Positions 42,898 through 51,264 of a DNA stretch of 64,000 bases are shown here, in pieces. Position numbers and translations under genes: made by a program. The notes beneath the pieces are model-generated. The model worked only from the letters and a program-made list of their open reading frames with translations, ran no database searches and was not told the DNA's origin. This stretch comes from Gammaproteobacteria bacterium. GTDB lineage: Bacteria > Pseudomonadota > Gammaproteobacteria > Steroidobacterales > Steroidobacteraceae. Location: NCBI GenBank assembly GCA_009926865.1, contig RFOD01000008.1, positions 1 to 64,000 on the forward strand. Reading direction: 5' to 3'. Numbering within the stretch: the first letter of the stretch is position 1; each line of letters opens with the position of its first letter.

Positions 42898-45008
42898 TTA
42901 AACGCCCACCGCGCACTCAAACCCGCTCGCCGCGGCTCAGCTAACTGTATGTAGAGACGATCCGGAAAATCAGGTGGCTCGTTACCAAAGAAAAATCCTC
43001 TTTGCGCATAATCCTCATTAAGCGCATTGCGCATCCATAACTCGACCCGCCAGCGATCGTACTCGTATCCTGCCGCGAGGTTCACTAACAAACGCGAACT
43101 CGCCTGCTGATCATGGCTGTCGCTGAAGAAAAACCCACTCTGATATTGCGCTTCCAAACGTGTGAACCATCCAGTCGGTCGCGAATAAGAGATCGCGGTC
43201 ATAGCCTGCCACTCAGGTGCATGCGCTTGTTTGCGACCACGAAGATCCCGCTCCACGGTCTGATAATCTTTGAATGTCGCCCGCAACCAAGCCACCGAGC
43301 TCGTGAGGCGCCACCCCTCCCCTAGGCGAAGCGACGCATCCGCCTCAAGACCATAATTGGCGCCCTCGGCCGCGTTAGCCGTCAAATAAATAAACGAAAG
43401 GGGATCACCCGGATCAAGCTGAGCAGAAGTACTTACTTGCTGGTCGAGACGACGCATGTAAAAAAATATCATCGACGCTGAGCCCCGATCCTGACCCCAG
43501 CGACGCTTATGCCCAAGCTCCGCACTAACGAGACGCTCTGCTCCAAACTCCCGTTGTGCTTCGGGAATCGCCGCGCCCAAGTTGAATCCACCCGCCTTAT
43601 AGCCGCGCGCCAGACTGAGATACCAACGGCTCTCGGCGCTCGACTCATAATTCAGCGAAATGTTACCGCCCCACATGTTTTCGGCAGGATCGAAATCACT
43701 CCCGTCACTATCTTGATAGCGGGTTTCGCGTCGCTCGGCTCGGAGTCCGAGTGTCAACTGCCAAGACGGTGACCATCCCCAAGCGAGCTCTCCATAAACC
43801 GCCAGATGATCTGCTTGATAATCACTCACCAAGGCACGAAACACCTCGCCACCGTAGAGATCAAGTTGATCGTTGGTCTCCGAGACGCGTAAACCATAAA
43901 CCCCGGCAACCCAAGAAAGCTCTCCCACTACACGCGCGTTATTCGCTCTCGCGCCGCGTACTGCATTCGGTACCGTCGAACTCCATCGCAAATCTTGAGT
44001 CCACGTTTGACGCTCTCGCAAAAAACGCGATGTGAAATCATAGCTGGGATCTGCCGCCCAATCGCCGTCAAAACTGTAGAGCATATCGGCTTCGACGAGC
44101 GAGGATTGGCTGGAAAAAAAGACCTGTCCCGGTCTGATTAGATGCAAGGAAACGCCACGGCTTTGCTGCTCATCGGCACCCGGATCATCCGATTGAGTCT
44201 CGCGACTATTGTCAATCGCAAACGCATCGAACCCATTTTGTTGATCAACCCACAAAACCGATAGGTCTGCTTGCCAGTGATCAAGCACTTGATGACGGCT
44301 ACGCCATCGGACCGTCGTTTCATCGAGTCCGTTGGTGTCCTTACGTCCAAGGGTTCGATTAATTCGCGACCCATCGTCAACTAATTTTTGGCCGATAAGG
44401 CGCCAACCGCTCGCCTCGGATAAGGCGCCCTCGTCAGCGTCAGAGAAACCGCCCGCGAGCACAGCGCCAACCGACTGCAGCCCTCGCTCTCCTGTCTGCC
44501 AATAGATTTCGGTCGCAGATACACCATCGGGTACCCGTGTCTGTAGATTGATGAGTCCCGCTAATGCATTCGCGCCGAGTGTCGTACCCTGCGGTCCGCG
44601 CAACACCTCCACCTGCGCAAGATCGAGCAGGCCCGCCGGCATACCGATCCCAGAAAAATCCATGCCATCAATCAAAAACCCAACCGACGGATTGGGAGCC
44701 CCCTGCCACTGATCCGTTTCACCGATACCACGTAACTGAAAATAACGTGGTCGCGAGGTACCCGACGCCCAGTTCAAATTTGGGACCTGCGGCAACAGAT
44801 CTTCGAGGTGCTGCACACCCGCTGCGGATAAGCGATCGCCGCTCAGCAACGTCACGCTCGCCGGTACCTCAAAGTCAGTCACTGAGCGCAAGGTCGCCGT
44901 GATCACGACCTCCTCCAAACGATCCGCTTCGGCGGCCTCGGTCGAGGCACTCAAAATAAAGACGGACATGATGACAGCCGCGGACGCAGCTAAATAAGAC
45001 GCTTTCAC
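42894..45008 (-). CDS. TonB-dependent outer membrane receptor, probable thiamine receptor
   Basis: 704 residues. Signal peptide MKASYLAASAAVIMSVFILSASTEA, TonB box EEVVITAT, plug domain at about 45-165 (SVGFLIDGMDFSGIGM, VEVLRGPQGTTLGANALAGLINLQTR) and a 22-strand barrel ending in an aromatic-rich strand with Asn (RRAGLSARWAFN). Starts with GTG immediately after the riboswitch, whose 3' end carries the ribosome-binding site. The receptor domain does not reveal the ligand; the TPP riboswitch and the pnuT-kinase pair downstream point to thiamine. It supplies the outer-membrane step of the salvage route. Confidence 0.9.
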   Translation of the reverse strand: MKASYLAASAAVIMSVFILSASTEAAEADRLEEVVITATLRSVTDFEVPASVTLLSGDRLSAAGVQHLEDLLPQVPNLNWASGTSRPRYFQLRGIGETDQWQGAPNPSVGFLIDGMDFSGIGMPAGLLDLAQVEVLRGPQGTTLGANALAGLINLQTRVPDGVSATEIYWQTGERGLQSVGAVLAGGFSDADEGALSEASGWRLIGQKLVDDGSRINRTLGRKDTNGLDETTVRWRSRHQVLDHWQADLSVLWVDQQNGFDAFAIDNSRETQSDDPGADEQQSRGVSLHLIRPGQVFFSSQSSLVEADMLYSFDGDWAADPSYDFTSRFLRERQTWTQDLRWSSTVPNAVRGARANNARVVGELSWVAGVYGLRVSETNDQLDLYGGEVFRALVSDYQADHLAVYGELAWGWSPSWQLTLGLRAERRETRYQDSDGSDFDPAENMWGGNISLNYESSAESRWYLSLARGYKAGGFNLGAAIPEAQREFGAERLVSAELGHKRRWGQDRGSASMIFFYMRRLDQQVSTSAQLDPGDPLSFIYLTANAAEGANYGLEADASLRLGEGWRLTSSVAWLRATFKDYQTVERDLRGRKQAHAPEWQAMTAISYSRPTGWFTRLEAQYQSGFFFSDSHDQQASSRLLVNLAAGYEYDRWRVELWMRNALNEDYAQRGFFFGNEPPDFPDRLYIQLAEPRRAGLSARWAFN

Positions 45009-45011
45009 CTA

Positions 45012-45094
45012 CTCCCTCCGCCGGTACTAGCCGGATCAGGTTCAACGGGTTCGTCGCCCCATGCGACATCTCAGGCCTTTCGGCCACCCCAAGG
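45012..45094 (-). promoter_or_regulatory. TPP riboswitch (THI element)
   Basis: On the minus strand the conserved blocks occur in order: GGGGTGGCC at the 5' side, GGCCTGAGATG containing the invariant CTGAGA, and GTTGAACCTGATCCGG with CTAGTACCGGCGGAGGGA at the 3' side. These match the TPP aptamer. The terminal GGAGGGA helix overlaps the ribosome-binding site of the TonB receptor, whose GTG follows within a few bases, which fits repression of translation by TPP. No terminator hairpin is seen between aptamer and gene. Confidence 0.95.
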
Positions 45095-45096
45095 CA

Positions 45097-45131
45097 GGTC
45101 GGGATTATCCATACAAATCAGTGTCTTGCAA
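45097..45131 (-). promoter_or_regulatory. Candidate sigma-70 promoter of the thiamine operon
   Basis: Minus strand TTGCAA (-35), 16-bp spacer, GATAAT (-10). Transcription would begin about where the riboswitch starts, which supports the call. Only two hexamers, so moderate confidence. Confidence 0.5.
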
Positions 45132-45229
45132 GCTCCTCGTGCAGTCTCCTGCCGACTTGCCTACAATCGCGCCCCTCGTCGCCTCGCGGCTCCGAGCACT
45201 AATCGGCTGCCATCCGATGGGGGTACATC

Positions 45230-46144
45230 ATGGCCAGATCAGTTCGCGTCTTTCAGATCGATACATTTACGCAGCAAATGTTCGCGGGTAATCCGGCGAG
45301 CGTCGTGCTCGATGCCGAGGTGTTAAGCGATGATGAGATGCTCGCCATCGCTCGCGAGTTGAATAATGGCTACACCGCCTTCGTCCTTCCTGCCGATGCC
45401 TCCGACCATGACGTGTGGGTCCGTTTTTTCACCCCCCGGACAGAATCGAGCTTTGTGGGGCACGCCACGATTGCGACGCAATACGTCCTCTCGCGTCATG
45501 ACACCGCACCTCGTCGTCTCAAACAAAGACAGAAGGCCGGAATCTTTGATATAGAAATACGGGGCACGGGTGCTGCTCGGCGCATTGCCGTGCGACAACC
45601 CATTCCTCCCATCGGGCGCGAGCTTAATGATCGCGAAAAATTGGCCGTGCTCGATGCGCTCGCACTCTCTAGCAGTGATCTGGATCCGCGCTTTGATTTA
45701 CGCATCGTGGGCGGTGCAGCAGGCGGCGCACGTACGCGCCTCTTGGTTGGGGTGCGGGGCCCTCAACAATTGAAACAGCTAAAACCTGATATGAATCGGT
45801 TGAATACACTCTCGGCTCAATTGGGTGCCACAGGTCATTTTGTATTCACGCTGGACTCACAAATTGAAGGCTGCTTAAGTCTCTCGCGCATGTTTTGCCC
45901 GGCGATCGGCGTTCCTGAAGATCCCGTTAGTGGTAATGCTCACGGCTTATTGGGCGCGTACTTATTGCAGCACGGTATTTTGCAACGCGAAGGAGAACGT
46001 GCAGCCTTTACGGCAGCGCAGGGACATTTCCAAAATCGGCCGGGGCAGATTGATGTCGAGTTGGAGTTCGAAGACGGCGGCTTGTCAGCGGTGTGGATCA
46101 TTGGGCATGCCGCTCAGGTTTTTGAAACCACAGTCACCCTGTAA
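45230..46144 (+). CDS. PhzF-family isomerase/epimerase-like protein
   Basis: 304 residues, diaminopimelate-epimerase fold. Family blocks: FQIDTFTQQMFAGNPASVVL at the start, RFFTPRTESSFVGHATIAT, and FCPAIGVPEDPVSGNAHGLLGAYL. Characterised members include PhzF of phenazine synthesis, but most relatives have unknown substrates, and no phenazine genes are present. The catalytic glutamate of PhzF (E45) is not obvious at the matching position, where ELNNGYTAFV is seen. It is divergent from the thiamine operon and overlaps the end of cbiO by 11 bp. Confidence 0.88.
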   Translation: MARSVRVFQIDTFTQQMFAGNPASVVLDAEVLSDDEMLAIARELNNGYTAFVLPADASDHDVWVRFFTPRTESSFVGHATIATQYVLSRHDTAPRRLKQRQKAGIFDIEIRGTGAARRIAVRQPIPPIGRELNDREKLAVLDALALSSSDLDPRFDLRIVGGAAGGARTRLLVGVRGPQQLKQLKPDMNRLNTLSAQLGATGHFVFTLDSQIEGCLSLSRMFCPAIGVPEDPVSGNAHGLLGAYLLQHGILQREGERAAFTAAQGHFQNRPGQIDVELEFEDGGLSAVWIIGHAAQVFETTVTL

Positions 46145-46829
46145 GCGAACGCGAGCCAAGCACCCCCTCGCGTAGCGTCAGCCGGCGCGTCGATAAAGCC
46201 TCAATGCACAGCGGATCATGACTCGCGAGCACTAGCGCGCAGGGCAACGACGCCAAGACTTCCACCATGCCTTCAGCGGCTGCTCGGTCCAGTGACGCCG
46301 TTGGCTCATCCAGCAACAACAAGCGCGGCTCTAGCGCCATCACACCTGCCAAGGCAACTAATCGCTTTTGCCCACCGGATAAGGTGCCAACCGCGCGCTC
46401 AGCCAATGATTCAATCCCCAACTGACTCAAGACCTGCCGCGCCCGATCGCGGCTCTGTCGCCGATCGACGCCAAGATTCAGCGGACCAAACTCCAGATCT
46501 TCCAACACAGTCGGCCCGATTAGCTGATCATCGGGGTCCTGAAACATAAGCGCGATTTGCCCTCGTACCCGAGCAAAATCGGGCTCGGTGACACAAGGTT
46601 TAGAAAATATTTGAATTTCGCCCGCTTGCCGCTCGATCAAACCCATTGCCGCCCAGAGTAACGTACTCTTACCGGATCCGATCGCGCCCTCGATACTCAC
46701 GCGCTCGCCCGAGTGGATTTCCAAAGAAATCGCATGTAATACGTCGTGATTTTGCCGACGCACAGAGAGACCCTTAATCTGCAACAGGGGCCCATGCTCG
46801 GGGATGACCTCACGCGCCTGCACTCCCAT
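46134..46829 (-). CDS. cbiO: ECF cobalt/nickel transporter ATPase CbiO
   Basis: ABC ATPase of about 231 residues from the ATG 4 bp after the cbiQ stop; the longer ORF start lies inside cbiQ. Walker A GAIGSGKST, Q-loop MFQDPDDQL, signature TLSGGQKRLVAL, Walker B LLLLDEPTAS. The FQDPDDQL form is typical of ECF-type A subunits. It powers uptake with CbiQ and CbiM. Only one ATPase gene is present, so the pair is probably a homodimer. Last gene of a run that may start at bchG. Confidence 0.92.
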   Translation of the reverse strand: MGVQAREVIPEHGPLLQIKGLSVRRQNHDVLHAISLEIHSGERVSIEGAIGSGKSTLLWAAMGLIERQAGEIQIFSKPCVTEPDFARVRGQIALMFQDPDDQLIGPTVLEDLEFGPLNLGVDRRQSRDRARQVLSQLGIESLAERAVGTLSGGQKRLVALAGVMALEPRLLLLDEPTASLDRAAAEGMVEVLASLPCALVLASHDPLCIEALSTRRLTLREGVLGSRSLTG

Positions 46830-46833
46830 CTCG

Positions 46834-47592
46834 CTACAGACCCCAGCCCGCAACCAGCAGTAACACAATGGCTGCGGTAAACGTCCACCGCTGGCGCCAA
46901 GGAAGTGGTCGCGACACTGATGACGGCAGATAAAAGTGGGTGCTCTGCAAATCGAGACCACGGGCTCTTAGCGCTGCGACAAAGATATCTGCGCGTCGTA
47001 CGCCCTCAGCGATCAACAGCACCAACAACTGCGCGATACCCTGCAAACGTCGCAATAGGCTGTATGCTGATCCGCGCGCCCGCATCGCGCGCTGCAAACG
47101 TTTACGACTACTGGTCAGAGTCTCGAGCAGCCGCAAGGTCAAATAAAGCAGCAAAGCCAGCCGAGCGGGGGCGCCGAGCGCACGAAAGCTGCTGGCGAGG
47201 ACTTGGGGCTCCATCTGCGAAAGCCACACTAAGCACCACAATACGATCGCATTCAGTCGCAGCGTCACCACCGCAGCCTGAGTCGCCATCTCAGGCTGCC
47301 AACTCCAGCCCTGCGAGACCGTCCAACCCCAGGGCAGAGTCAGCCAGATAAATATTGACAATAAATTGATCTGAAGAAGACGCCGCCCGACACGCCCCAC
47401 GCGCAGCGGAGGTAATGACATCTTTGGTGCAAAGATTGCCGTACAAGCGACGATCAACGTGACCAAGAACGCTGCCAAAGTGCTTTCAAAGTCGCGCATA
47501 CTCGCAATGAGTACGCTACCTAATATCGCCATCCACAGACGCGCACGCTCATCGGCTTTGACCACCGATCCTGAAGCAGACACGTCAAACAT
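46834..47592 (-). CDS. cbiQ: ECF cobalt/nickel transporter T component CbiQ
   Basis: 252-residue membrane protein coupling the ATPase to the metal-binding subunit. Hydrophobic segments near the N-terminus (MAILGSVLIASM, FLVTLIVACTAIFA) and the coupling-helix Ala-Arg-Gly motifs: MRARGSAYS and LRARGLDL. These two ARG motifs are diagnostic for ECF T subunits. Its start overlaps the end of cbiM by 8 bp. Confidence 0.9.
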   Translation of the reverse strand: MFDVSASGSVVKADERARLWMAILGSVLIASMRDFESTLAAFLVTLIVACTAIFAPKMSLPPLRVGRVGRRLLQINLLSIFIWLTLPWGWTVSQGWSWQPEMATQAAVVTLRLNAIVLWCLVWLSQMEPQVLASSFRALGAPARLALLLYLTLRLLETLTSSRKRLQRAMRARGSAYSLLRRLQGIAQLLVLLIAEGVRRADIFVAALRARGLDLQSTHFYLPSSVSRPLPWRQRWTFTAAIVLLLVAGWGL

Positions 47593-48235
47593 GCTCCGGC
47601 GTCTCCAGCAAGCGCTGACACAAGTCGGGCGCCGCGCGAAACAAGGTACCGATAGTCAGCGCCGTCACCGCCGCGTCAATCAGCAATGCAGGTAAGTGAG
47701 CTACACTCAATACATACATCAAAGATAACCACTGCTCACCCCCCGACCACCACAGCAGCAAAGCTACTAGCAGAATAGATCCACCGATACTGAGGGCTGC
47801 GCTGACGCCTCCCAAGCCCATCGCAGTGCGTAGGCTGACGGATGTTCGATTAACCGTCATCATTGATCGTAAAACGGGTCGTAGCAGAGCGCCGACTAAT
47901 GCCGCAGGCAAGGCTAGTACCAATAAATTAGCCCCCAACACGGCAAAACCACCGAACGAGAGCAGCAAAACCTGTAAAAAAAGACCAATCAATAACACCG
48001 GAAATATAGCCCACCCGAGCAATACGCCAAGTAAGCCCGTCAATACGAGATGTACGCTACCGATCCCGATGGGGATATGCACCGTGCCACCAACAAAGAA
48101 AACGGCGGTAAGTACCGCTGCGGTGGGCAAACGATCCTGAGATAAGGTACGCATACCCAAGCCCACACCGAATGTCGACAGCGCAGCCGCTGAAGCCAAC
48201 ACCGGCCATTCGAGCACCCCCTCTGATAGATGCAT
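47585..48235 (-). CDS. cbiM: ECF cobalt/nickel transporter S component CbiM
   Basis: 216-residue substrate-binding membrane subunit. It begins MHLSEGVLEWPVL, with the essential histidine at position 2 whose amino terminus forms the metal site, and has the further motif VHIPIGIGSVHLVLTG. About six helices. Co and Ni versions cannot be separated safely by eye. No CbiN gene is present; a CbiL/NikL-like exported protein precedes it instead, which is one of the recognised subunit arrangements of such transporters. Confidence 0.92.
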   Translation of the reverse strand: MHLSEGVLEWPVLASAAALSTFGVGLGMRTLSQDRLPTAAVLTAVFFVGGTVHIPIGIGSVHLVLTGLLGVLLGWAIFPVLLIGLFLQVLLLSFGGFAVLGANLLVLALPAALVGALLRPVLRSMMTVNRTSVSLRTAMGLGGVSAALSIGGSILLVALLLWWSGGEQWLSLMYVLSVAHLPALLIDAAVTALTIGTLFRAAPDLCQRLLETPEHV

Positions 48236-48253
48236 ACGCTGAAACCTGCTTAA

Positions 48254-48733
48254 TTAGACTCGCGACCGACGGCGCGACATCCACACACTGAGCAGCCCAA
48301 AAATACCGACGATGTAGCCCAGCCCCGCAACTAGATCGCGTAGTTGCCAAGGTGCCGCGGATGACCAGACACGCGACGTAGACGCACTCGGCGTCAGTTC
48401 CAGTTGTACTTTGGCCTGATGACCCAACCCATCGTTGAGCCGAAGTTGATAGTGACCTGGGGGTAGGTTCTGGAAGCGAAACGCGCCCTGTGCATCAGTG
48501 GCGCTCTGCCAACCGATCTCGGCATCACTCTCACCCTGATCCGTTCGGTGTAGCTGGACCGACACACCCACGAGGGGCGTCTGATCGATATAACGGGCTT
48601 CACCGACAATGCGATCACCCTCGGTCTCGGCGCTCAGCCTCAAACCGTGGGCGTGGGCTTGGCCGCCCATCAAGCCGGCTAAAATCAGGCTACACAGCAC
48701 CCCTGACTGCGAAATCCGCATGGTCGAACCCAT
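48254..48733 (-). CDS. CbiL/NikL-like accessory protein of the metal ECF transporter
   Basis: 159 residues: signal peptide ending QAHAHG, leaving a His-containing mature N-terminus; a carboxypeptidase-regulatory-like beta domain (GSVQLHRT-type strands, AQGAFRFQNLPPGHYQLRL); a C-terminal membrane anchor (GLGYIVGIFGLLSVWM) with basic tail. This layout matches the L component found with Ni/Co ECF systems. It lies 18 bp before cbiM. The upstream gap to the small membrane-protein gene is 45 bp, AT-rich; a separate promoter there is possible but no good -35/-10 pair is evident. A second ATG four codons in is an alternative start. Confidence 0.8.
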   Translation of the reverse strand: MGSTMRISQSGVLCSLILAGLMGGQAHAHGLRLSAETEGDRIVGEARYIDQTPLVGVSVQLHRTDQGESDAEIGWQSATDAQGAFRFQNLPPGHYQLRLNDGLGHQAKVQLELTPSASTSRVWSSAAPWQLRDLVAGLGYIVGIFGLLSVWMSRRRSRV

Positions 48734-48778
48734 CTGCTAATCGATAGTATGAAAAATATCATGTTCTTCTTACATCGA

Positions 48779-49060
48779 TTACGCTTGAGCGCGATAGCGC
48801 AGTATCAAGTCCACCACGTGAGCGATTAGCGCGCAGCTCAGCCACAGGGCAATCTGTGTCCACGGCTGATCAAGAATCGCCGCCCTAACCGCCAGCATGA
48901 GCGAGGCGCCCGAGGCTAACTGACCAAAGAGTAGGCGAGGCGCCCATCCGATTCGCTTGCTGGCCCACAGCCACGCGAGTACCGCCGCTTCCACCACCAC
49001 CAAGGCGACGATCCACAGTAGCACGCTGCCATCGGCAAATCGCGCCGCCAAGGTTGTCAC
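48779..49060 (-). CDS. Small membrane protein coupled to bchP, unknown function
   Basis: 93 residues, about three hydrophobic segments: SVLLWIVALVVVEAAVLAWLW, a middle stretch LLFGQLASGASLMLAVRAAIL, and ALWLSCALIAHVVDLILR. It starts with GTG in a GTGA overlap with the bchP stop, so it is almost certainly translated together with bchP. I do not recognise the family. Given the position it may assist pigment synthesis or light-harvesting assembly; that is inference from context alone. Composition matches its neighbours. Confidence 0.78.
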   Translation of the reverse strand: MTTLAARFADGSVLLWIVALVVVEAAVLAWLWASKRIGWAPRLLFGQLASGASLMLAVRAAILDQPWTQIALWLSCALIAHVVDLILRYRAQA

Positions 49061-50277
49061 GTGGGGGCAAGGCCTAGGAGATGCGCTACATCTTTAAAAA
49101 ATACTCGGATATGCGCCATGGGGCTGCGACGCACAAGCTTTTTGTGCATGTAAGACTCCCAGGTAAGGCGCTGCACATCGGGATCCAGGCACATTTTGAC
49201 AAACCGCTCCCGACGCCGGTCACTGGTATACCAAAAGCGCTGCAAAAGTCCGAGCACCCAAAACACACGACCATGCGCCGCCATAAATTGGCGCCGTGCT
49301 TCGCGCAATGCCCGCGCATCCCCAGTGGCCAAACATTTATGAATCGCCTCGGCGGCCATTCGGCCGCAAGCCATCGCATAGTAGATACCTTCCCCCGACG
49401 CGGGCGCCACCACGCCTGCGGCATCGCCCGCAACGAGCACATCGCGACCGTTATCCCAACGCTTCAAAGGTTTGAGAGGAATCGGCGCACCTTCGCGACG
49501 CACGAGCTCTGCCCGCTCGAGTCCGGCGATTCTCTTTAAATCATCGACCGCGTGTCGAATCGAAAATCCCTTAATGGCTGTACCGGCTCCTGCGCTGATC
49601 GTCTCGCCGTGAGGAAAGACCCAGGCGTAGAAATCCGGCGACAACTCACCTTGGTAATAGACATCACAACGTTCGCCATCGTAGCTCGCCGGTGCCTGCT
49701 GGGGCGTACGTAGAATTTCGTGGTAAGCGTAGACGAAAGGCACTTCAGATCCGCCAGCAATGGACTGGCGCGCCACTTCCGAACGCGCGCCATCGGCACC
49801 CAGCACCACTCGGGCACGTAACTGCTGCTCCGATCCGCCCTCTCCCGTCGTCCCGCTCTTGTCACGAAACGAGATGATCGCATCGCCATCCGTATCACGC
49901 TCAATACGCAGAAACTCGCCCGTCACGCGCGTGGCTCCATGGCTCGCTGCCCGCGCGCGCAGCCACTCATCAAAATGCTCGCGGTCAACCATACCCACGA
50001 AGCCACCTTCTATCGGCATATCGACTGTACGCGAACTCGGGGCGACCATACGCGCTGCATGAATACGTGCGACTAGCAAAGAATCAGGTATCTCAAAATC
50101 TTTGACGAGTTGAGGAGGAATGGCGCCTCCACAAGGCTTGATACGCCCTGCCCGATCCAACAGCGCTACTCGCCATCCACCTCGGGCCAAATCATCCGCC
50201 GCGGTCGCGCCGCACGGCCCACCACCGACCACCACAACGTCGTATTCGCGCTCAAATCCGTTGGGAACTTCGTGCAT
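49057..50277 (-). CDS. bchP: Geranylgeranyl reductase BchP
   Basis: Flavoprotein that reduces the geranylgeranyl tail of bacteriochlorophyll (or its pyrophosphate) to phytyl. The FAD-binding motif YDVVVVGGGPCGATAADDLA is at the N-terminus, followed by IKPCGGAIPPQLV and VLVAGDAAGVVAPASGEGI, which are characteristic of ChlP/BchP. About 406 residues from the ATG chosen, which lies one base after the bchG stop with an AGG sequence upstream; the ORF's earlier start would overlap bchG. Order bchG-bchP is typical of purple bacteria. Confidence 0.95.
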   Translation of the reverse strand: MHEVPNGFEREYDVVVVGGGPCGATAADDLARGGWRVALLDRAGRIKPCGGAIPPQLVKDFEIPDSLLVARIHAARMVAPSSRTVDMPIEGGFVGMVDREHFDEWLRARAASHGATRVTGEFLRIERDTDGDAIISFRDKSGTTGEGGSEQQLRARVVLGADGARSEVARQSIAGGSEVPFVYAYHEILRTPQQAPASYDGERCDVYYQGELSPDFYAWVFPHGETISAGAGTAIKGFSIRHAVDDLKRIAGLERAELVRREGAPIPLKPLKRWDNGRDVLVAGDAAGVVAPASGEGIYYAMACGRMAAEAIHKCLATGDARALREARRQFMAAHGRVFWVLGLLQRFWYTSDRRRERFVKMCLDPDVQRLTWESYMHKKLVRRSPMAHIRVFFKDVAHLLGLAPT

Positions 50278-50278
50278 G

Positions 50279-51193
50279 TTAAAGACCTGCAACCTGTAAA
50301 TTACGCAGCGCTAAGGCGCTGACTATCATGCCAAGAACGTAGAGCGGCACACCGAGCGCGTTGTACCAGACATCAAGCTCTGCAGGCCGCTGCACCAAAC
50401 GCCTCATCATCAATAACTGTCCGATAAGTAAAGCCAAAATAATTAGCGCATAGATATTTTGCTGCCAGAACACGAGACACCCGATCACGCCAATTTGGGC
50501 GAGCACCATCACGATACAAGCGACCCACACCGCACGCGTCACCCCTAAACGGACCGGCAAAGAACCCACGCCCATACGCTGATCACCGGCGACTGACTTG
50601 AAATCATTGAGCGTCATGATGCCGTGAGCACCAAAACTGTATAGCAAGGCAATGGCCACTTGACGGGAGTCGGGTAGCACGCCGGTCATCACGACCACAG
50701 CAGTCAACCATGGCACCCCTTCATAACAAAGTGCGACAGCAGAATTACCCCACCAACCATTTTTTTTGAGTCGGAACGGTGGCGCGCTATACATCCACGC
50801 TAAGGCCATACCCAGCAAGGAGGCTGCGAATACCCAAGGCCCCAGTAAATAGGCAACCACCAATGAAATAAAAGTCCAGCCAATGGAAATGTACAAACCC
50901 CACAGACCCGGCAGACGCCCGGAGGGAATCGGTCGACGGGGCTCATTGATCGCATCGACATGACGGTCAAACCAGTCGTTGACTGCCTGACTGGTGCCAC
51001 AAATGAGCGGACCTGCTAATACCAAACCCACGGCAATGATATGCCAGCGGCCGTCTGGCGCCGCGCCTGCTGCCACAACACCACAAAGAAATGCCCACAT
51101 TGGAGGGAACCACGTGACAGGCTTTAGCAATTCAAGCATCGCCGGCCACGCGGGACGACGGCCTGCGGTCAGGTTACCCACGCCTTCGGTCAT
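50279..51193 (-). CDS. bchG: Bacteriochlorophyll synthase BchG
   Basis: UbiA-family prenyltransferase that esterifies bacteriochlorophyllide a with the C20 alcohol. LLKPVTWFPPMWAFLCGVVA and the first Asp motif NDWFDRHVDAINEP, plus LNDFKSVAGDQRMG, define it; about eight or nine membrane helices. 304 residues. The ATG lies only six bases after a -10-like TATGTT, so the transcript from that promoter would be nearly leaderless. First gene of a run bchG-bchP-orf-cbiL-cbiM-cbiQ-cbiO. Confidence 0.96.
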   Translation of the reverse strand: MTEGVGNLTAGRRPAWPAMLELLKPVTWFPPMWAFLCGVVAAGAAPDGRWHIIAVGLVLAGPLICGTSQAVNDWFDRHVDAINEPRRPIPSGRLPGLWGLYISIGWTFISLVVAYLLGPWVFAASLLGMALAWMYSAPPFRLKKNGWWGNSAVALCYEGVPWLTAVVVMTGVLPDSRQVAIALLYSFGAHGIMTLNDFKSVAGDQRMGVGSLPVRLGVTRAVWVACIVMVLAQIGVIGCLVFWQQNIYALIILALLIGQLLMMRRLVQRPAELDVWYNALGVPLYVLGMIVSALALRNLQVAGL

Positions 51194-51199
51194 ATGGGC

Positions 51200-51240
51200 A
51201 ACATAACCATGACACCCCTTGGTGTCAATTAAGGTTTACA
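51200..51240 (-). promoter_or_regulatory. bchG promoter with PpsR/CrtJ-type operator
   Basis: The sequence TGTCAATTAAGGTTTACA (plus strand, 51223-51240) is an exact TGT-N12-ACA box, the known PpsR/CrtJ consensus. Read on the minus strand, its last six bases are TTGACA (-35), followed by a 17-bp spacer and TATGTT (-10). PpsR bound here would cover the -35. The same geometry recurs at bchF and aerR. Confidence 0.8.
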
Positions 51241-51264
51241 ACTCACCTCGGTGCAAAGAAGCGG

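Noticed and set aside
48734-48778. Possible cobalamin riboswitch in front of the cbi genes
   Set aside because: Only 45 bp are available and no B12-box-like sequence is present in it; a full aptamer needs far more space.
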